Origin: Moraxellaceae bacterium | GTDB taxonomy: Bacteria > Pseudomonadota > Gammaproteobacteria > Pseudomonadales > Moraxellaceae | NCBI GenBank assembly: GCA_030684415.1 | Contig: JAUXNL010000299.1 | Location: forward strand, 1-14,147 | Length of the DNA: 14,147 nt | Reading direction: 5' to 3' | Part shown: positions 6,167 through 14,147 of the stretch, piece by piece | Numbering within the stretch: the stretch's first letter is position 1 | Layout of the letters: each line of letters opens with the position of its first letter | The notes under the pieces: model-generated | Databases searched by the model: none | What the model was told of the DNA's origin: nothing | The model's input: the letters and a program-made list of their open reading frames with translations, nothing else | Made by a program: the position numbers and the translations under genes

Positions 6167-7186
6167 GTGACTCACAGGAGCCTCAGGCATCTTGTCGCGA
6201 ACCAGTAGACCGACATACTGTTTTGCGGAGAGTGTCGGAAACAGACCATAGCCTTGATGGATAGCGAACGTTTTCTCATCCCCCAGTTTGTAACGGCGCT
6301 CCTCCGGATAGGCAGGCACCTCTAGTACCAGACGCTTACCCACCCCTAGGCTTTCCCAGCGCTGCATATTTCCTGCATCACCGAATATCTGAAACCTTAT
6401 TGACTCCGCTTCCGAGAACTCTCTCGAAATGGTTTTCCCAGCGACCCAAACCATAAAAGTTGAGGACAGCGCCAAAAGCAGAGCGAAAAACATAGAAGTC
6501 GCCTTACTTGGCTCCCTCCATAAAAACCCGATAGTGGCAATAAGAATAGCGATAAAAATCCACAAAAATACCGCAGCTCTTCCACTGAATGAGAGATAAA
6601 CCGCGTCACCACTGATCGAAAAGAAAATAGACGCCAGCAGCATGAATATCGTTAGCAACAACACTCCCGAATATCTCGCAGACAAGGGAGCAGGTGAAAA
6701 CATTGCTGTCCTTGCTTTGACTCCCTCAGGCAGCAACCGCTCAAAACACTCGACAATCGACTCACTCCCTGACACCGGAACCCAATACTCTGACCGGGAA
6801 AGGTTAAGACTTATATCGGCGCCCGATTTCATTCTGAGCAGATATCTATTTTTTACGAAAGTCGGCGTAACTTCCTCAATGAAAGACAAGTCTTTCCACT
6901 CAAAGTCACGCCAACCCAATTTATTCAGCCCGCGAAAAAAAATACCTCGATCACTTATATAGATTTTATGGCTGCGTTTTATATAAAAAACTATACTGAA
7001 AAAAATAGTATATCCGGATATAAAAACTAATCCATTATTCGCCTCAGAGTCAGTGAAAAATCCAGAAATAAGCAAAAAATAAGAACCCACACCAGCAGCA
7101 GCCACCACCAAGAATGAGTAAGCCAACCTACGCGAATCTCGCACGTAGATATGCTCCTCAGCGCCTACTCCAGACTCCACATCCAT
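6152..7186 (-). CDS. Unrecognised five-helix membrane protein in AT-rich DNA
   Basis: I cannot assign a family. The 344-residue product has five hydrophobic segments at about 23-44, 52-69, 172-192, 203-223 and 231-250. Between the second and third is a soluble domain of about 100 residues (ISDRGIFFRG, 77-86; FEWKDLSFIEEV, 95-106). Its short strands and W-K/R pattern suggest a bacterial PH-like domain; that is inference. A soluble tail runs from about 251 to 344. The ATG at 7186 follows AAGGGAG by 10 nt. An in-frame GTG at 7270 would add 28 residues that look non-coding (two adjacent Cys, no ribosome-binding site). The gene is far richer in A and T than its neighbours (only 15 G or C in positions 6961-7020), which suggests horizontal acquisition. 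It is convergent with the transferase gene, sharing 15 nt. Confidence 0.75.
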   Translation of the reverse strand: MDVESGVGAEEHIYVRDSRRLAYSFLVVAAAGVGSYFLLISGFFTDSEANNGLVFISGYTIFFSIVFYIKRSHKIYISDRGIFFRGLNKLGWRDFEWKDLSFIEEVTPTFVKNRYLLRMKSGADISLNLSRSEYWVPVSGSESIVECFERLLPEGVKARTAMFSPAPLSARYSGVLLLTIFMLLASIFFSISGDAVYLSFSGRAAVFLWIFIAILIATIGFLWREPSKATSMFFALLLALSSTFMVWVAGKTISREFSEAESIRFQIFGDAGNMQRWESLGVGKRLVLEVPAYPEERRYKLGDEKTFAIHQGYGLFPTLSAKQYVGLLVRDKMPEAPVSHSTGK

Positions 7187-7230
7187 GCTTCGCGCACTCC
7201 CTTCACATTTTCTGTATCTTGGACAGCAAT

Positions 7231-7256
7231 ACGGCGAACCTAAGCCCGCCGTTTTG
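7231..7256. terminator. Weak terminator-like hairpin between two minus-strand genes
   Basis: The arms acggcg (7231-7236) and cgccgt (7247-7252) enclose a 10-nt loop. On the plus strand the hairpin is followed by a four-T run; on the minus strand only a weak TATT follows. It lies about 30 nt past the DUF445 stop and may end that transcript, but the stem is short. Confidence 0.3.
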
Positions 7257-7282
7257 TCAGTCTCGCACACGCTGTGGATGCG

Positions 7283-8524
7283 TCAGTGCGTGAACCCCAA
7301 CACCAACTGCAGCCAGCCGGCCAAAAATCCCATGATGCCGCCCATGACGATGACAATCCACTCGTCTTCCTGAAAAGCCGGGCGCAACAAGTCCTGGAAC
7401 TCCTTTGAGCTCATGGCCTTCATGCGTGTGGAGAAAATCGACGCAATGACCTTGGCACGATCACGATTGAAGGCAACATTATCGAGTGGCTGCAATGAAA
7501 GCACGGAGGCCTTTTCAACAATGGTGCGCTTGAGCGCGGCGTAGCCGGTAGGCCCGACCGTCAGCTGAATCGCCGTACGCACCACCCCGCCTTCCAGCAA
7601 CGGGCTGATGTGGCGACGGATCAGGGCGCGGGTACGGTCGGCATAGGTGCCGGTGAGCATTTCATGCACCAGATGTTTGAGCGACACCATTTCCTGTGCG
7701 GAAAGCTCGGCAAATTTTTCAGCAATCTCCGGCTGACGTTGCAAGAAAAGCCCCTGCAAGCGCCACGGCCCAATCTTGATGGGGTTGAGCGGGCGGAACA
7801 CCATGGCCAATGCAATCCAGTTGGTGGCATAGCCCAGCACCGCACCGTAAATCGGCAGCCCCCAGTCCGAGGGATAGAAGTACCACAACACCATTTGCAC
7901 CAGACCCAGCGCAAAGCCGATCCAGAAACTTGAGGTGACAATGAACGCAATCTCACGGTCGCCCACATCCTGGAACACACGCACGACGAGCGCCTTGTCT
8001 GCCTCCATCTGGCGCACCACCATGCCGCGCAAATCGATCAGGTCTTCGATGTTTTCACCCAGATCCCGGACCAGCCCATCCATGATGGCCGGCACCTGAC
8101 GGCGTACACGGGCATAAACCCGTTTTTTGAAACTGATGGGCAGGTTTTCCCAGAAGACGCGATTTTTCTCGTGCATGATTTCGTCGATGAGCTCCTCCAT
8201 GCGATCGACAAGAACCGTACTGACATGCCGCGCGATGCGGTCGGGCTCCATCTCGCGAAAAATCTCCGAGAGCGAGCCGAGCTTGGCGAGCGTGTTGTCC
8301 ACCACGATGCCGGCCATCTTGCCGGCCTTGCGCGGCACGATGCCCTGCCAGCCAATCCAGGGCTTCCAGATGCCGACAAACTCCAGCGGGAAGAACACCA
8401 TTTTCATGGCGACCCAGACGTGTGCCCAGGTCACGACTGCAGCGACAATGGGAATGCTGATGAAACCCCAGAAATGAGGCATTTCGCCGATATGCGCGAA
8501 GAAGGCAAAGACGGAGTCAATCAT
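7283..8524 (-). CDS. DUF445 family inner-membrane protein
   Basis: This 413-residue membrane protein belongs to DUF445 (PF04286), whose function is not established. Hydrophobic segments lie at about 17-45, 193-216, 222-243 and 388-411, and an amphipathic cytosolic helical region covers about 75-190. The family signature is clear in the second half: GAVLGYATNWIALAMVFRPL at 227-246, then LQGLFLQRQPEIAEKFA. A related, degenerate copy appears near the N-terminus (WVAMKMVFFPLEF, 37-49; GWQGIVPRKAGKMA, 58-71), consistent with an internal duplication. The ATG at 8524 has no recognisable Shine-Dalgarno sequence, and the leader contains a run of aac/aag-type triplets, so the start is less certain than the gene. 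It lies 62 nt after the kinase stop and may be read through from that operon. Confidence 0.85.
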   Translation of the reverse strand: MIDSVFAFFAHIGEMPHFWGFISIPIVAAVVTWAHVWVAMKMVFFPLEFVGIWKPWIGWQGIVPRKAGKMAGIVVDNTLAKLGSLSEIFREMEPDRIARHVSTVLVDRMEELIDEIMHEKNRVFWENLPISFKKRVYARVRRQVPAIMDGLVRDLGENIEDLIDLRGMVVRQMEADKALVVRVFQDVGDREIAFIVTSSFWIGFALGLVQMVLWYFYPSDWGLPIYGAVLGYATNWIALAMVFRPLNPIKIGPWRLQGLFLQRQPEIAEKFAELSAQEMVSLKHLVHEMLTGTYADRTRALIRRHISPLLEGGVVRTAIQLTVGPTGYAALKRTIVEKASVLSLQPLDNVAFNRDRAKVIASIFSTRMKAMSSKEFQDLLRPAFQEDEWIVIVMGGIMGFLAGWLQLVLGFTH

Positions 8525-8586
8525 GGACGGAAACTGCTGTTGTTGTTGGAGTGGTGCAGCCTGGATGTCTGTGCGGGTCGAGCATA

Positions 8587-10542
8587 TCAGCTTGGTGGAG
8601 GCGGCTCATCATTCCCGTCACCGGCATTTGCGCCCGGCCCGGCCAGCCATGCCGCCAGTGCGTCGGCCAATTCCTGACGGCGGAAGGGCTTGGTCAGTAC
8701 AGCATCCATGCCCGCCTTGAGGCAGGCCTCGGCCACACTATCCTGGGCATGCGCCGTGAGCGCGATGATCGGCAGCCGCCGCCCACTCTCCATGGCACGC
8801 CAGCGTCTCGTGGTTTCAAAACCATCAATGCCGGGCAACTGGCAGTCCATGAACAGCAGGTCAACCCGGTCTTCTTCAAGCGCCAGCATTTCAAGCGCTG
8901 CCTCTCCGTCAGGCAACACAACAACTTCACAGCCCATCTGCCGCAGCATGCCTTCTGCCACCAATTGATTCGCGGGATTGTCTTCCACCACAAACACCCG
9001 GGCATGGAACGGGCCATCAGCCTGTTGCACCATCAGCTCTGCTTGCTCAATCGGCAGCATCACCTCGAACACAAAACAGGAGCCGACATCAGGCTCGCTG
9101 TCGACACTGAGATTGCCGCCCATGAGTTCGGTCAGCCGGCGCGCAATCGCCAATCCGAGCCCCGCACCGCCATAACGACGGCTGGAGCGATTATCCACCT
9201 GCACAAAAGGCTCAAAAATCTGCGCAAGGCGCTGCGCATCAATGCCGATACCGGTGTCACACACCTCGCAGGTCAGCATGACCTGCTGCCCGGGCCGGGC
9301 CGCCGTCAGCAAGCGTACGGTAATACGCCCGGACGGCGTGAACTTCACAGCATTATCGAGCAGCTTGGTGAGGATCTGGCGTAGCCGCAGTGGATCGCCG
9401 ATCAGAATGTGTTCGTCAGGCCGAGACTCCAGCTCAAAGTCGAGCGTCAATTGCCGGCGCCCTGCTTCCACTCGAAACTCGTCTACCAATGTGCGCAACA
9501 ATGCAGGCGCATCAAACGGCTTGTGCTCAAAGAGCAGTCGTCCTTGCTCAAGGCGTGAGAAATCCAGAATGTCATCGACCATGCGCAGCAGGTCGGTGCC
9601 CGCCTGCCCCGCATGGCGCACATATTCTTTTTGCTCAACATCCAGCGTTGTGTCTTCAAGCAGTTGCAGCATGCCGGACACCCCGTTCAGCGGCGTGCGC
9701 AACTCATGACTCATCATGGCCAGAAAGTCACTCTTGGCGCGGCTGGCACGATCCGCGTGTGCACGCGCATCCACCAGCTCTTGCGTGTAACGGGCCTGCA
9801 GGCGACGGGCATCATCCAGCGTGCGGGCCAGCAGATTGAGGTGGTCGCCGAGGGTGCCGATTTCGCCATCCGTGCCCACATCAACGCGCGCGCGGAAGTC
9901 ACGGGCCTCCAACTTGTCCACCATCCCGATGACCGCCTCCAAGGGTCGCCGCACCTGTGATGCCATGGCATTGGCAAGCAAGAAGGTGACCACGAGGGCA
10001 AGCCCGCCCAACAGCAGGCCGGTAAACAGGATTTCACGCTCGCGGGCGAGCGCCAGCTCATTGCGGAAAGTGATTTCAACTCGCCCCAGCAAACTCGGCA
10101 CCGCTGAAGCGACCGGCGTCAGCCAGTCTTCTGCATTTGCCACCACCACGCTTTCAATAGGCGCCGTGAAATGCCGCAGACGGTGCTCTGGCAGGTCACT
10201 GCGCATATCGCGGCTGTGGCCATGCTCAATCACCAACTGCTCATCCGCCGCATAAATCCGCACACGCACCACACCGGGCTGCCGCAGCAAGGCATCCAGT
10301 TGGCCACGCAAGCTGTCGGCGTTGCCGGAGATCACCGCATAGTCAGCACTTGCTGCCAACTGACGCGCCATCAGATGCCCGCTCGCGCTCAACTCGCGCT
10401 CGGCATCGGTCAGCCGCGCCTGCAGGAAATAGCCCAACAAAAGGACGAGCATGAACAACGCAGGTGCAAGGCCCAGGAACATGACGCGCTGGCGCAGACT
10501 CCATTGCCGCACATGCAAAAGACGAGGAAGCTTCAAGGCCAT
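8587..10542 (-). CDS. BarA-like hybrid sensor histidine kinase
   Basis: This 651-residue inner-membrane sensor autophosphorylates on histidine and passes the phosphate to its own receiver domain. In order: transmembrane helix about 20-41; periplasmic domain about 42-170, similar to the N-terminus of E. coli BarA; second helix about 171-194; HAMP domain about 193-245; dimerisation/phosphoacceptor domain with SHELRTPLNG at 278-287 (His279). The ATP-binding domain has Asn397, DTGIGI at 429-434 and GGAGLGLA at 458-465. The receiver spans about 515-632, with Asp521, phospho-acceptor Asp566 in FMDCQLPG, Thr596 and Lys618. Unlike BarA it has one intact receiver and no Hpt domain, so a separate Hpt protein or a direct output is needed. 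The ATG overlaps the end of the upstream gene by 10 nt and follows AGGGGAG, indicating coupled translation. No DNA-binding partner regulator is in the window. Confidence 0.93.
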   Translation of the reverse strand: MALKLPRLLHVRQWSLRQRVMFLGLAPALFMLVLLLGYFLQARLTDAERELSASGHLMARQLAASADYAVISGNADSLRGQLDALLRQPGVVRVRIYAADEQLVIEHGHSRDMRSDLPEHRLRHFTAPIESVVVANAEDWLTPVASAVPSLLGRVEITFRNELALAREREILFTGLLLGGLALVVTFLLANAMASQVRRPLEAVIGMVDKLEARDFRARVDVGTDGEIGTLGDHLNLLARTLDDARRLQARYTQELVDARAHADRASRAKSDFLAMMSHELRTPLNGVSGMLQLLEDTTLDVEQKEYVRHAGQAGTDLLRMVDDILDFSRLEQGRLLFEHKPFDAPALLRTLVDEFRVEAGRRQLTLDFELESRPDEHILIGDPLRLRQILTKLLDNAVKFTPSGRITVRLLTAARPGQQVMLTCEVCDTGIGIDAQRLAQIFEPFVQVDNRSSRRYGGAGLGLAIARRLTELMGGNLSVDSEPDVGSCFVFEVMLPIEQAELMVQQADGPFHARVFVVEDNPANQLVAEGMLRQMGCEVVVLPDGEAALEMLALEEDRVDLLFMDCQLPGIDGFETTRRWRAMESGRRLPIIALTAHAQDSVAEACLKAGMDAVLTKPFRRQELADALAAWLAGPGANAGDGNDEPPPPS

Positions 10543-11420
10543 GACGGGCTCTCCCCTGCCATGAGAATGCGCGTCAATTCGTCGGCATCAGGCAATTTGC
10601 GGCCGAGCGCACGCGCGACCTGCGCATTGAGTATCACTTCGAATCGCCGCACTCGGGCCGGCGGTAGCCAGCGGCCGTCACGCGCAAAGTCGCGCAACCT
10701 CTCTGCGGTTTCGCTCGCCAGAGTGGCGGGGGAAGCATGCAATGAAGCCAGAGATCCGGCATGGACAATCGCGGGGCTGCCGCCGACAAACACGCGATTC
10801 TGGCGATACGCCGCCAACAGCACTGGCCGCAAAAGATCACGACCAAACAATCGGCTGCCTGCAGGAGCAAGCAACACATCCGTTGCCGCCGCTAACTCGG
10901 CAACATCGCGCAGAGGACGGGAGGCATCTGCCACCCGCCATTGCAAGACAAAACCGGCCGCCTCCGCGTGCTCACGGAGCAGACGCGCGCGCGGCAATTG
11001 CGCGCTGCTGTCGAGCAACAGGCCGGCACGCCGCAAGCCGGGATGAAGCAGGCGAGCCAACTGCAACTGCAGCGTCCATGAAGGCGCCCAGTAAATGGCC
11101 GTTTCGCCACTGCGCAAGGGCTCTGCATCAGGATCCGGCCGCAATAACAACAAAGGACGGCGAAGCTCACGCGCCGCCGGTAACACCCCGTCGTGCAAGG
11201 CAATGACCATGTCTGCCGGCACATCTGCCTCTGTCGTCACCAGCCAGTCGTTACCCAGATCGCGGGCCAACCCCGCAATGAAGGCATCGCCACTGCTACC
11301 GCTGGCTCCCAACACCTGCACAGTCAGGGGCGCTGCCTGCGCCAGACAGGCAAAGCAGAGCAGGATGCTGGCAAACAGCCACCCCCATGTTCTCTGCTTG
11401 CCGACCCGCTCCATTTCCAT
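10533..11420 (-). CDS. Orphan periplasmic ABC-type substrate-binding protein
   Basis: The 295-residue protein has a signal peptide (charged start, hydrophobic core about 12-27, likely cleavage after LAQA at 29). The mature part looks like a two-lobed periplasmic binding protein of the PF04392 (ABC_sub_bind) kind. Features are a first lobe with alternating strands and helices (VQVLGASGSSGDAFIAGLA, 34-52), the hinge-side GLLLDSSAQLPRARLL at 133-148, and a C-terminal NAQVARALGRKLPDADEL at 265-282. The ligand cannot be read. No permease or ATPase is nearby. It sits between a TonB receptor (80 nt upstream) and a hybrid kinase it overlaps by 10 nt, so a role as ligand-binding partner of the kinase is plausible. 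The start could be the ATG at 11420 or the one two codons later; neither has a strong ribosome-binding site. Confidence 0.75.
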   Translation of the reverse strand: MEMERVGKQRTWGWLFASILLCFACLAQAAPLTVQVLGASGSSGDAFIAGLARDLGNDWLVTTEADVPADMVIALHDGVLPAARELRRPLLLLRPDPDAEPLRSGETAIYWAPSWTLQLQLARLLHPGLRRAGLLLDSSAQLPRARLLREHAEAAGFVLQWRVADASRPLRDVAELAAATDVLLAPAGSRLFGRDLLRPVLLAAYRQNRVFVGGSPAIVHAGSLASLHASPATLASETAERLRDFARDGRWLPPARVRRFEVILNAQVARALGRKLPDADELTRILMAGESPSWP

Positions 11421-11499
11421 CCGTGTTTCCGTTTTGCTTTCCGTGTAGTCCTGCTAACCGGTAGAACCTTCAATGCCGCTTACGGTGTCACCTGCATCA

Positions 11500-13617
11500 T
11501 CAATACCGCCAGTCCACACCCAACCATCCGCGGTGCCGATCACTCCCGTTCTCCATCCTTAGTTCAGGATCGTCCGTCAGTCGCCACTGCATCGACGCCG
11601 ACAACTCCACCACCTGCCGACCTCCCAACGGTATTTTTTTTGCCAGCCGCACATCCAGCCGATCAAAAAAGAACTGCTGCACACGCAAATCGTTATAGAA
11701 CACATAGCTGGTGCCCAACTGCCAACCCGAGCCATAGGATTGCCACCAGGCGAAACTGCCCGAGTGCTGCGGCACAAAAGCGGTGTTGTCATCCGGAAAG
11801 CGGCCATCCATATCCATATAGGTGTAGCTCATCTGGAAGCGCTGACTGGGGAGCGGCCGCCAGTCAATCGCCAATTCGGCACCGTCTTGCCGGAACGGGA
11901 TGGCTGGCCTGATCGTGAAAAGCTCGATCTCAAGATCCGGCGCCGCCAGCCACATTTCATCGCTGAAGAGCTTCACATCAATGCTGAGATGGCGATTATC
12001 GAGCTGCAAATGGTAGCCCAGCTCACTGGCGCGTATTTTTTCGGTCGGCGCATTACCTTGTGACAGACCCGTCTGGAAAAATGTGCCATGCGGCGCTTGT
12101 GCATAAATGGCGTCAGCCGGATTTATGGCGCGCACGCGATAGCGCCAGTCTGCACTGGTTTCAAGAATGTCGGGCGTGCGCACTGCTTTCGAGAAAATCG
12201 CGCGTAAAACCTGGTTATCCGCAAACGACCAGTTCAGCGCCAGACGCGGCGAAAAATACTCGCCCGCCCCCTTGTCGTTTTCATAGCCTCCACCGGCATT
12301 CACCAGAAAACTGGAGAACAAACGCCATTCTGCATGCGCAAAAAGACCAACCACCTCGTTCTCTGCCCGCCCATCAAGATAGGTATTGGACCGAGCTTTT
12401 GCATCATCATAGCTCGCACCAAAAACCGTACGGAAATCCGGCGACACCACCCAAGTATGCTGAAGCTCGACTTCAGTACGACTCTCATGCACGGTGTTGT
12501 CGGTCACAAAGTTTTTCGCCATGGCGATTCCCGGATCGCTGGCAATCGACGTCTCGAGCGCCATCAATAACGGCACATCCGCCGCCGTACAACTGCTGGG
12601 TTCAGTGCGGTTACTTATCGCCCACAAAGCACACTGCCGGTTCTGCTGGTAAATGAGCCCCAGCTCATTGCGGAAAACCAGTGGCGGTAAAGTTACATAC
12701 CATGGCTCGTCGCGATCAAAACGCGAATGAGCAGCAAGCAGACGGAAGCGATGACTCGCACCAACTTCTTGCTCCCACGCCAAACTGGCAAAGCGGTTTT
12801 CACGATCTGCAACAGGGGGCTTGGTAAAAAAAGTCGGGCGATATTGCTGCTGTGCTTCCATACCAGACTCTCCGAAGGAGAAATCCAGACTAGTGCCCGC
12901 CAGCGGAGACCAGACCATGCGGCTGTAGACCGAATCCACATTTTTGCTGTCGGTGAAGTCACTATTGTTCAGTCGGCGGTTTTCCTCAAAACCATCGTCG
13001 CGACGGCCAGCAACACTCAAACGCCAATCCACGGCACCACTACGTTGTGCCAGGCGTGCGAAATAGTCCTCGATGCCATCCTCGCCACGCCGGTAGGTGA
13101 TGCGCCCGCGCTCCACATCTGCAGGGTGCCGGGTAATGATGTTGACCACGGCCAGAAAACTGTTGACGCCGTAACTGGCGGCATTGGGGCCACGAATGAC
13201 TTCTATGCGTTCGATGTCGGCAAGCTCCAGCGGCAGGCCTACCCAATCCACCGAGGCCAGCAAGGGCTGGTAGATGGAGCGCCCGTCAATCAGCACCTGC
13301 ATGCGCCGCGCTTGATCGGCAGCGGTACCGTGATAACTGACAAAAGCCTCGGAGCCGGACTCATAGCCGACCACCATACCGGGCACAAGACGCAGGATTT
13401 CGGGAATTTCGCGGACACCGCTCTGCTCGATCATCTGGCGGTCGATGATGGTAACGGCAGCAGGAGCATCCAGAAGGGACTGGCGAAGACGGGTGGCCGA
13501 CAACACCACGGGCGCGGCGTCATCCTCTGCAAAAAGCGTCGGCCCTTGAGTCTCAGCCATGACCAGCGGGACATGGAAAAAACACACCAGTCCGGCCAGC
13601 AGGTGTCGGTACAGCAT
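11500..13617 (-). CDS. TonB-dependent outer-membrane receptor
   Basis: This is an energised outer-membrane channel or receptor for a scarce ligand, perhaps a siderophore, cobalamin or metal complex; the ligand is not evident. The 705-residue protein has a signal peptide (1 to about 21, VMA/ETQ). A TonB-box-like PVVLSATR at 36-43 precedes a plug domain to about 163 (QVLIDGRSIY at 107-116, IERIEVIRGPNAASYG at 135-150). A beta-barrel with alternating aromatic strands ends in Tyr (DWRY). Two cysteines, Cys329 and Cys343, lie in a probable extracellular loop and could form a disulfide. The ATG at 13617 is fixed by AGGGGAG 6 nt upstream. It is the first gene of a likely three-gene unit with the binding protein and kinase. 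It follows der by 67 nt in the same direction. No iron-box-like operator was recognised in that gap. Confidence 0.93.
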   Translation of the reverse strand: MLYRHLLAGLVCFFHVPLVMAETQGPTLFAEDDAAPVVLSATRLRQSLLDAPAAVTIIDRQMIEQSGVREIPEILRLVPGMVVGYESGSEAFVSYHGTAADQARRMQVLIDGRSIYQPLLASVDWVGLPLELADIERIEVIRGPNAASYGVNSFLAVVNIITRHPADVERGRITYRRGEDGIEDYFARLAQRSGAVDWRLSVAGRRDDGFEENRRLNNSDFTDSKNVDSVYSRMVWSPLAGTSLDFSFGESGMEAQQQYRPTFFTKPPVADRENRFASLAWEQEVGASHRFRLLAAHSRFDRDEPWYVTLPPLVFRNELGLIYQQNRQCALWAISNRTEPSSCTAADVPLLMALETSIASDPGIAMAKNFVTDNTVHESRTEVELQHTWVVSPDFRTVFGASYDDAKARSNTYLDGRAENEVVGLFAHAEWRLFSSFLVNAGGGYENDKGAGEYFSPRLALNWSFADNQVLRAIFSKAVRTPDILETSADWRYRVRAINPADAIYAQAPHGTFFQTGLSQGNAPTEKIRASELGYHLQLDNRHLSIDVKLFSDEMWLAAPDLEIELFTIRPAIPFRQDGAELAIDWRPLPSQRFQMSYTYMDMDGRFPDDNTAFVPQHSGSFAWWQSYGSGWQLGTSYVFYNDLRVQQFFFDRLDVRLAKKIPLGGRQVVELSASMQWRLTDDPELRMENGSDRHRGWLGVDWRY

Positions 13618-13668
13618 GCAACACTCCCCTGTTTACAGCACGTCCCGGTGCACAACGCGCCGTCGGCT

Positions 13669-13681
13669 GCCCCAGTGGGGC
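13669..13681 (-). terminator. Small hairpin just past der
   Basis: gcccc (13669-13673) and ggggc (13677-13681) form a 5-bp GC stem with a 3-nt loop, starting 4 nt beyond the der stop. No U-tract follows, so it is at best a weak or factor-assisted end signal. The gap to the TonB receptor is only 67 nt and shows no clear promoter. Confidence 0.25.
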
Positions 13682-13684
13682 GCG

Positions 13685-14147
13685 TCAGCGCTTCTTTTCT
13701 CTTTTTTTATGAGCCTGCACAAAACGGCGCTGACGCTCCAGCTCGGCCGGCTTGATCTCATTCTTCCTGTCTTTGAAGGGATTGTCACCGGTGCGGAATT
13801 CGATGGCGATGGGGGTGCCCTCGACTTTCAGCACTTTGCGATAGACGTTTTCCAGATAGCGACGATAGGCATTGGGCACCTCCGCCGTCTGGTTGCCGTG
13901 AATGATGATCATGGGCGGGTTTTGCCCGCCCATATGCGCGTAACGCAGCTTGATGCGGCGTCCGGACACCAATGGCGGCTGATGTGACTCAACCGCGTCC
14001 TCCAGGATCTGGGTCAGGCGATTGGTGGCCACTTTCAGTGTTGCCGAGGCGTAAGCCTTCTCGATGGACGGATACAAATCGCCGACCGCAGTCCCGTGCA
14101 GCGCCGAAATCAGATGCACTTTTGCCCAAGGAACAAAGTCGAGACGA
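13685..14147 (-). CDS. der: GTPase Der, C-terminal part (cut by window edge)
   Basis: Der (EngA) is an essential double-GTPase needed for assembly of the 50S ribosomal subunit. The window holds only the last 153 residues: the end of the second GTPase domain (WAKVHLISALHGTAVGDL) and the KH-like RNA-binding domain. In the latter, SHQPPLVSGRRIKLRYAH and NPPMIIIHGNQ align with E. coli Der, and the basic tail KKREKKR is typical. The reading frame stays open to the last base of the window on this strand, so the start and both G domains lie beyond it. The GTG at 14119 is an internal valine, not a start, since conserved residues (RLDFVPWAK) precede it. Confidence 0.95.
   Translation of the reverse strand, partial: RLDFVPWAKVHLISALHGTAVGDLYPSIEKAYASATLKVATNRLTQILEDAVESHQPPLVSGRRIKLRYAHMGGQNPPMIIIHGNQTAEVPNAYRRYLENVYRKVLKVEGTPIAIEFRTGDNPFKDRKNEIKPAELERQRRFVQAHKKREKKR

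Noticed and set aside
7009..7022. Perfect 14-bp palindrome tatatccggatata
   Set aside because: It lies inside the coding sequence of the AT-rich membrane protein, in very AT-rich DNA where such symmetry arises easily; no repeat elsewhere.
5726..7725. Shared 13-mer aatttttcagcaa at 5726-5738 and 7713-7725, resembling one arm of the intergenic repeat
   Set aside because: Both copies are inside conserved coding regions without the second arm; a shared 13-mer is expected about once by chance in a window this size.
8531..8550. Short tgt/tgc-type triplet run before the DUF445 start
   Set aside because: Too short to be a meaningful microsatellite; recorded only as part of the leader.
13618..13684. 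Possible promoter for the receptor operon (tgtaaaca with ttgtgc upstream)
   Set aside because: Spacing between the hexamers is only about 14 nt and the matches are poor; transcription may instead begin in or before der.
12727..13755. Long plus-strand open frame opposite the TonB receptor
   Set aside because: Antisense to a receptor with intact plug motifs; no ribosome-binding site and no recognisable domain.

Overview
The window looks like chromosomal DNA of a GC-rich proteobacterium, most likely a gammaproteobacterium. GuaB, XseA and the Der C-terminus all read like gammaproteobacterial housekeeping proteins, and small DUF4124-type envelope proteins and TonB receptors are common in that group. 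I cannot name the species. There is no rRNA, tRNA, CRISPR array, transposase or phage gene.

Layout. (1) 1-1907, minus strand: guaB (IMP dehydrogenase) with a good -10 box, a roughly 100-bp imperfect palindrome just past its stop, and upstream of it a 71-residue single-pass membrane protein of unknown function. (2) 1908-3273: two paralogous DUF4124-like membrane-anchored proteins on the minus strand, in intergenic DNA carrying a perfect 13-bp-arm dyad and two copies of a short inverted-repeat element. (3) 3274-6166, plus strand: a compact run of xseA (exonuclease VII large subunit), an exported M23 peptidase whose start overlaps the xseA stop, and a 4'-phosphopantetheinyl transferase 2 nt further on. 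(4) 6152-7186, minus: an unrecognised five-helix membrane protein, clearly AT-richer than everything around it, overlapping the transferase gene tail to tail. (5) 7283-8524, minus: a DUF445 membrane protein. (6) 8587-13617, minus: TonB-dependent receptor, then orphan periplasmic ABC-type substrate-binding protein, then BarA-like hybrid histidine kinase. The last two genes overlap by 10 nt. (7) 13685 to the window end, minus: the C-terminal 153 residues of Der (EngA).

How the genes fit together. guaB (guanine nucleotide synthesis), xseA (DNA repair) and der (ribosome assembly) are core functions. The most distinctive unit is the receptor/binding-protein/kinase set. It has one component at the outer membrane, one in the periplasm and one in the inner membrane, but no ABC permease or ATPase within the window. 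I read it as a candidate trans-envelope sensing pathway in which the binding protein reports a ligand to the kinase, rather than as a transporter. That is inference from gene order, overlap and domain content. The other points of interest are the dispersed palindromes around the small membrane-protein genes and the AT-rich gene inserted between two ordinary regions.
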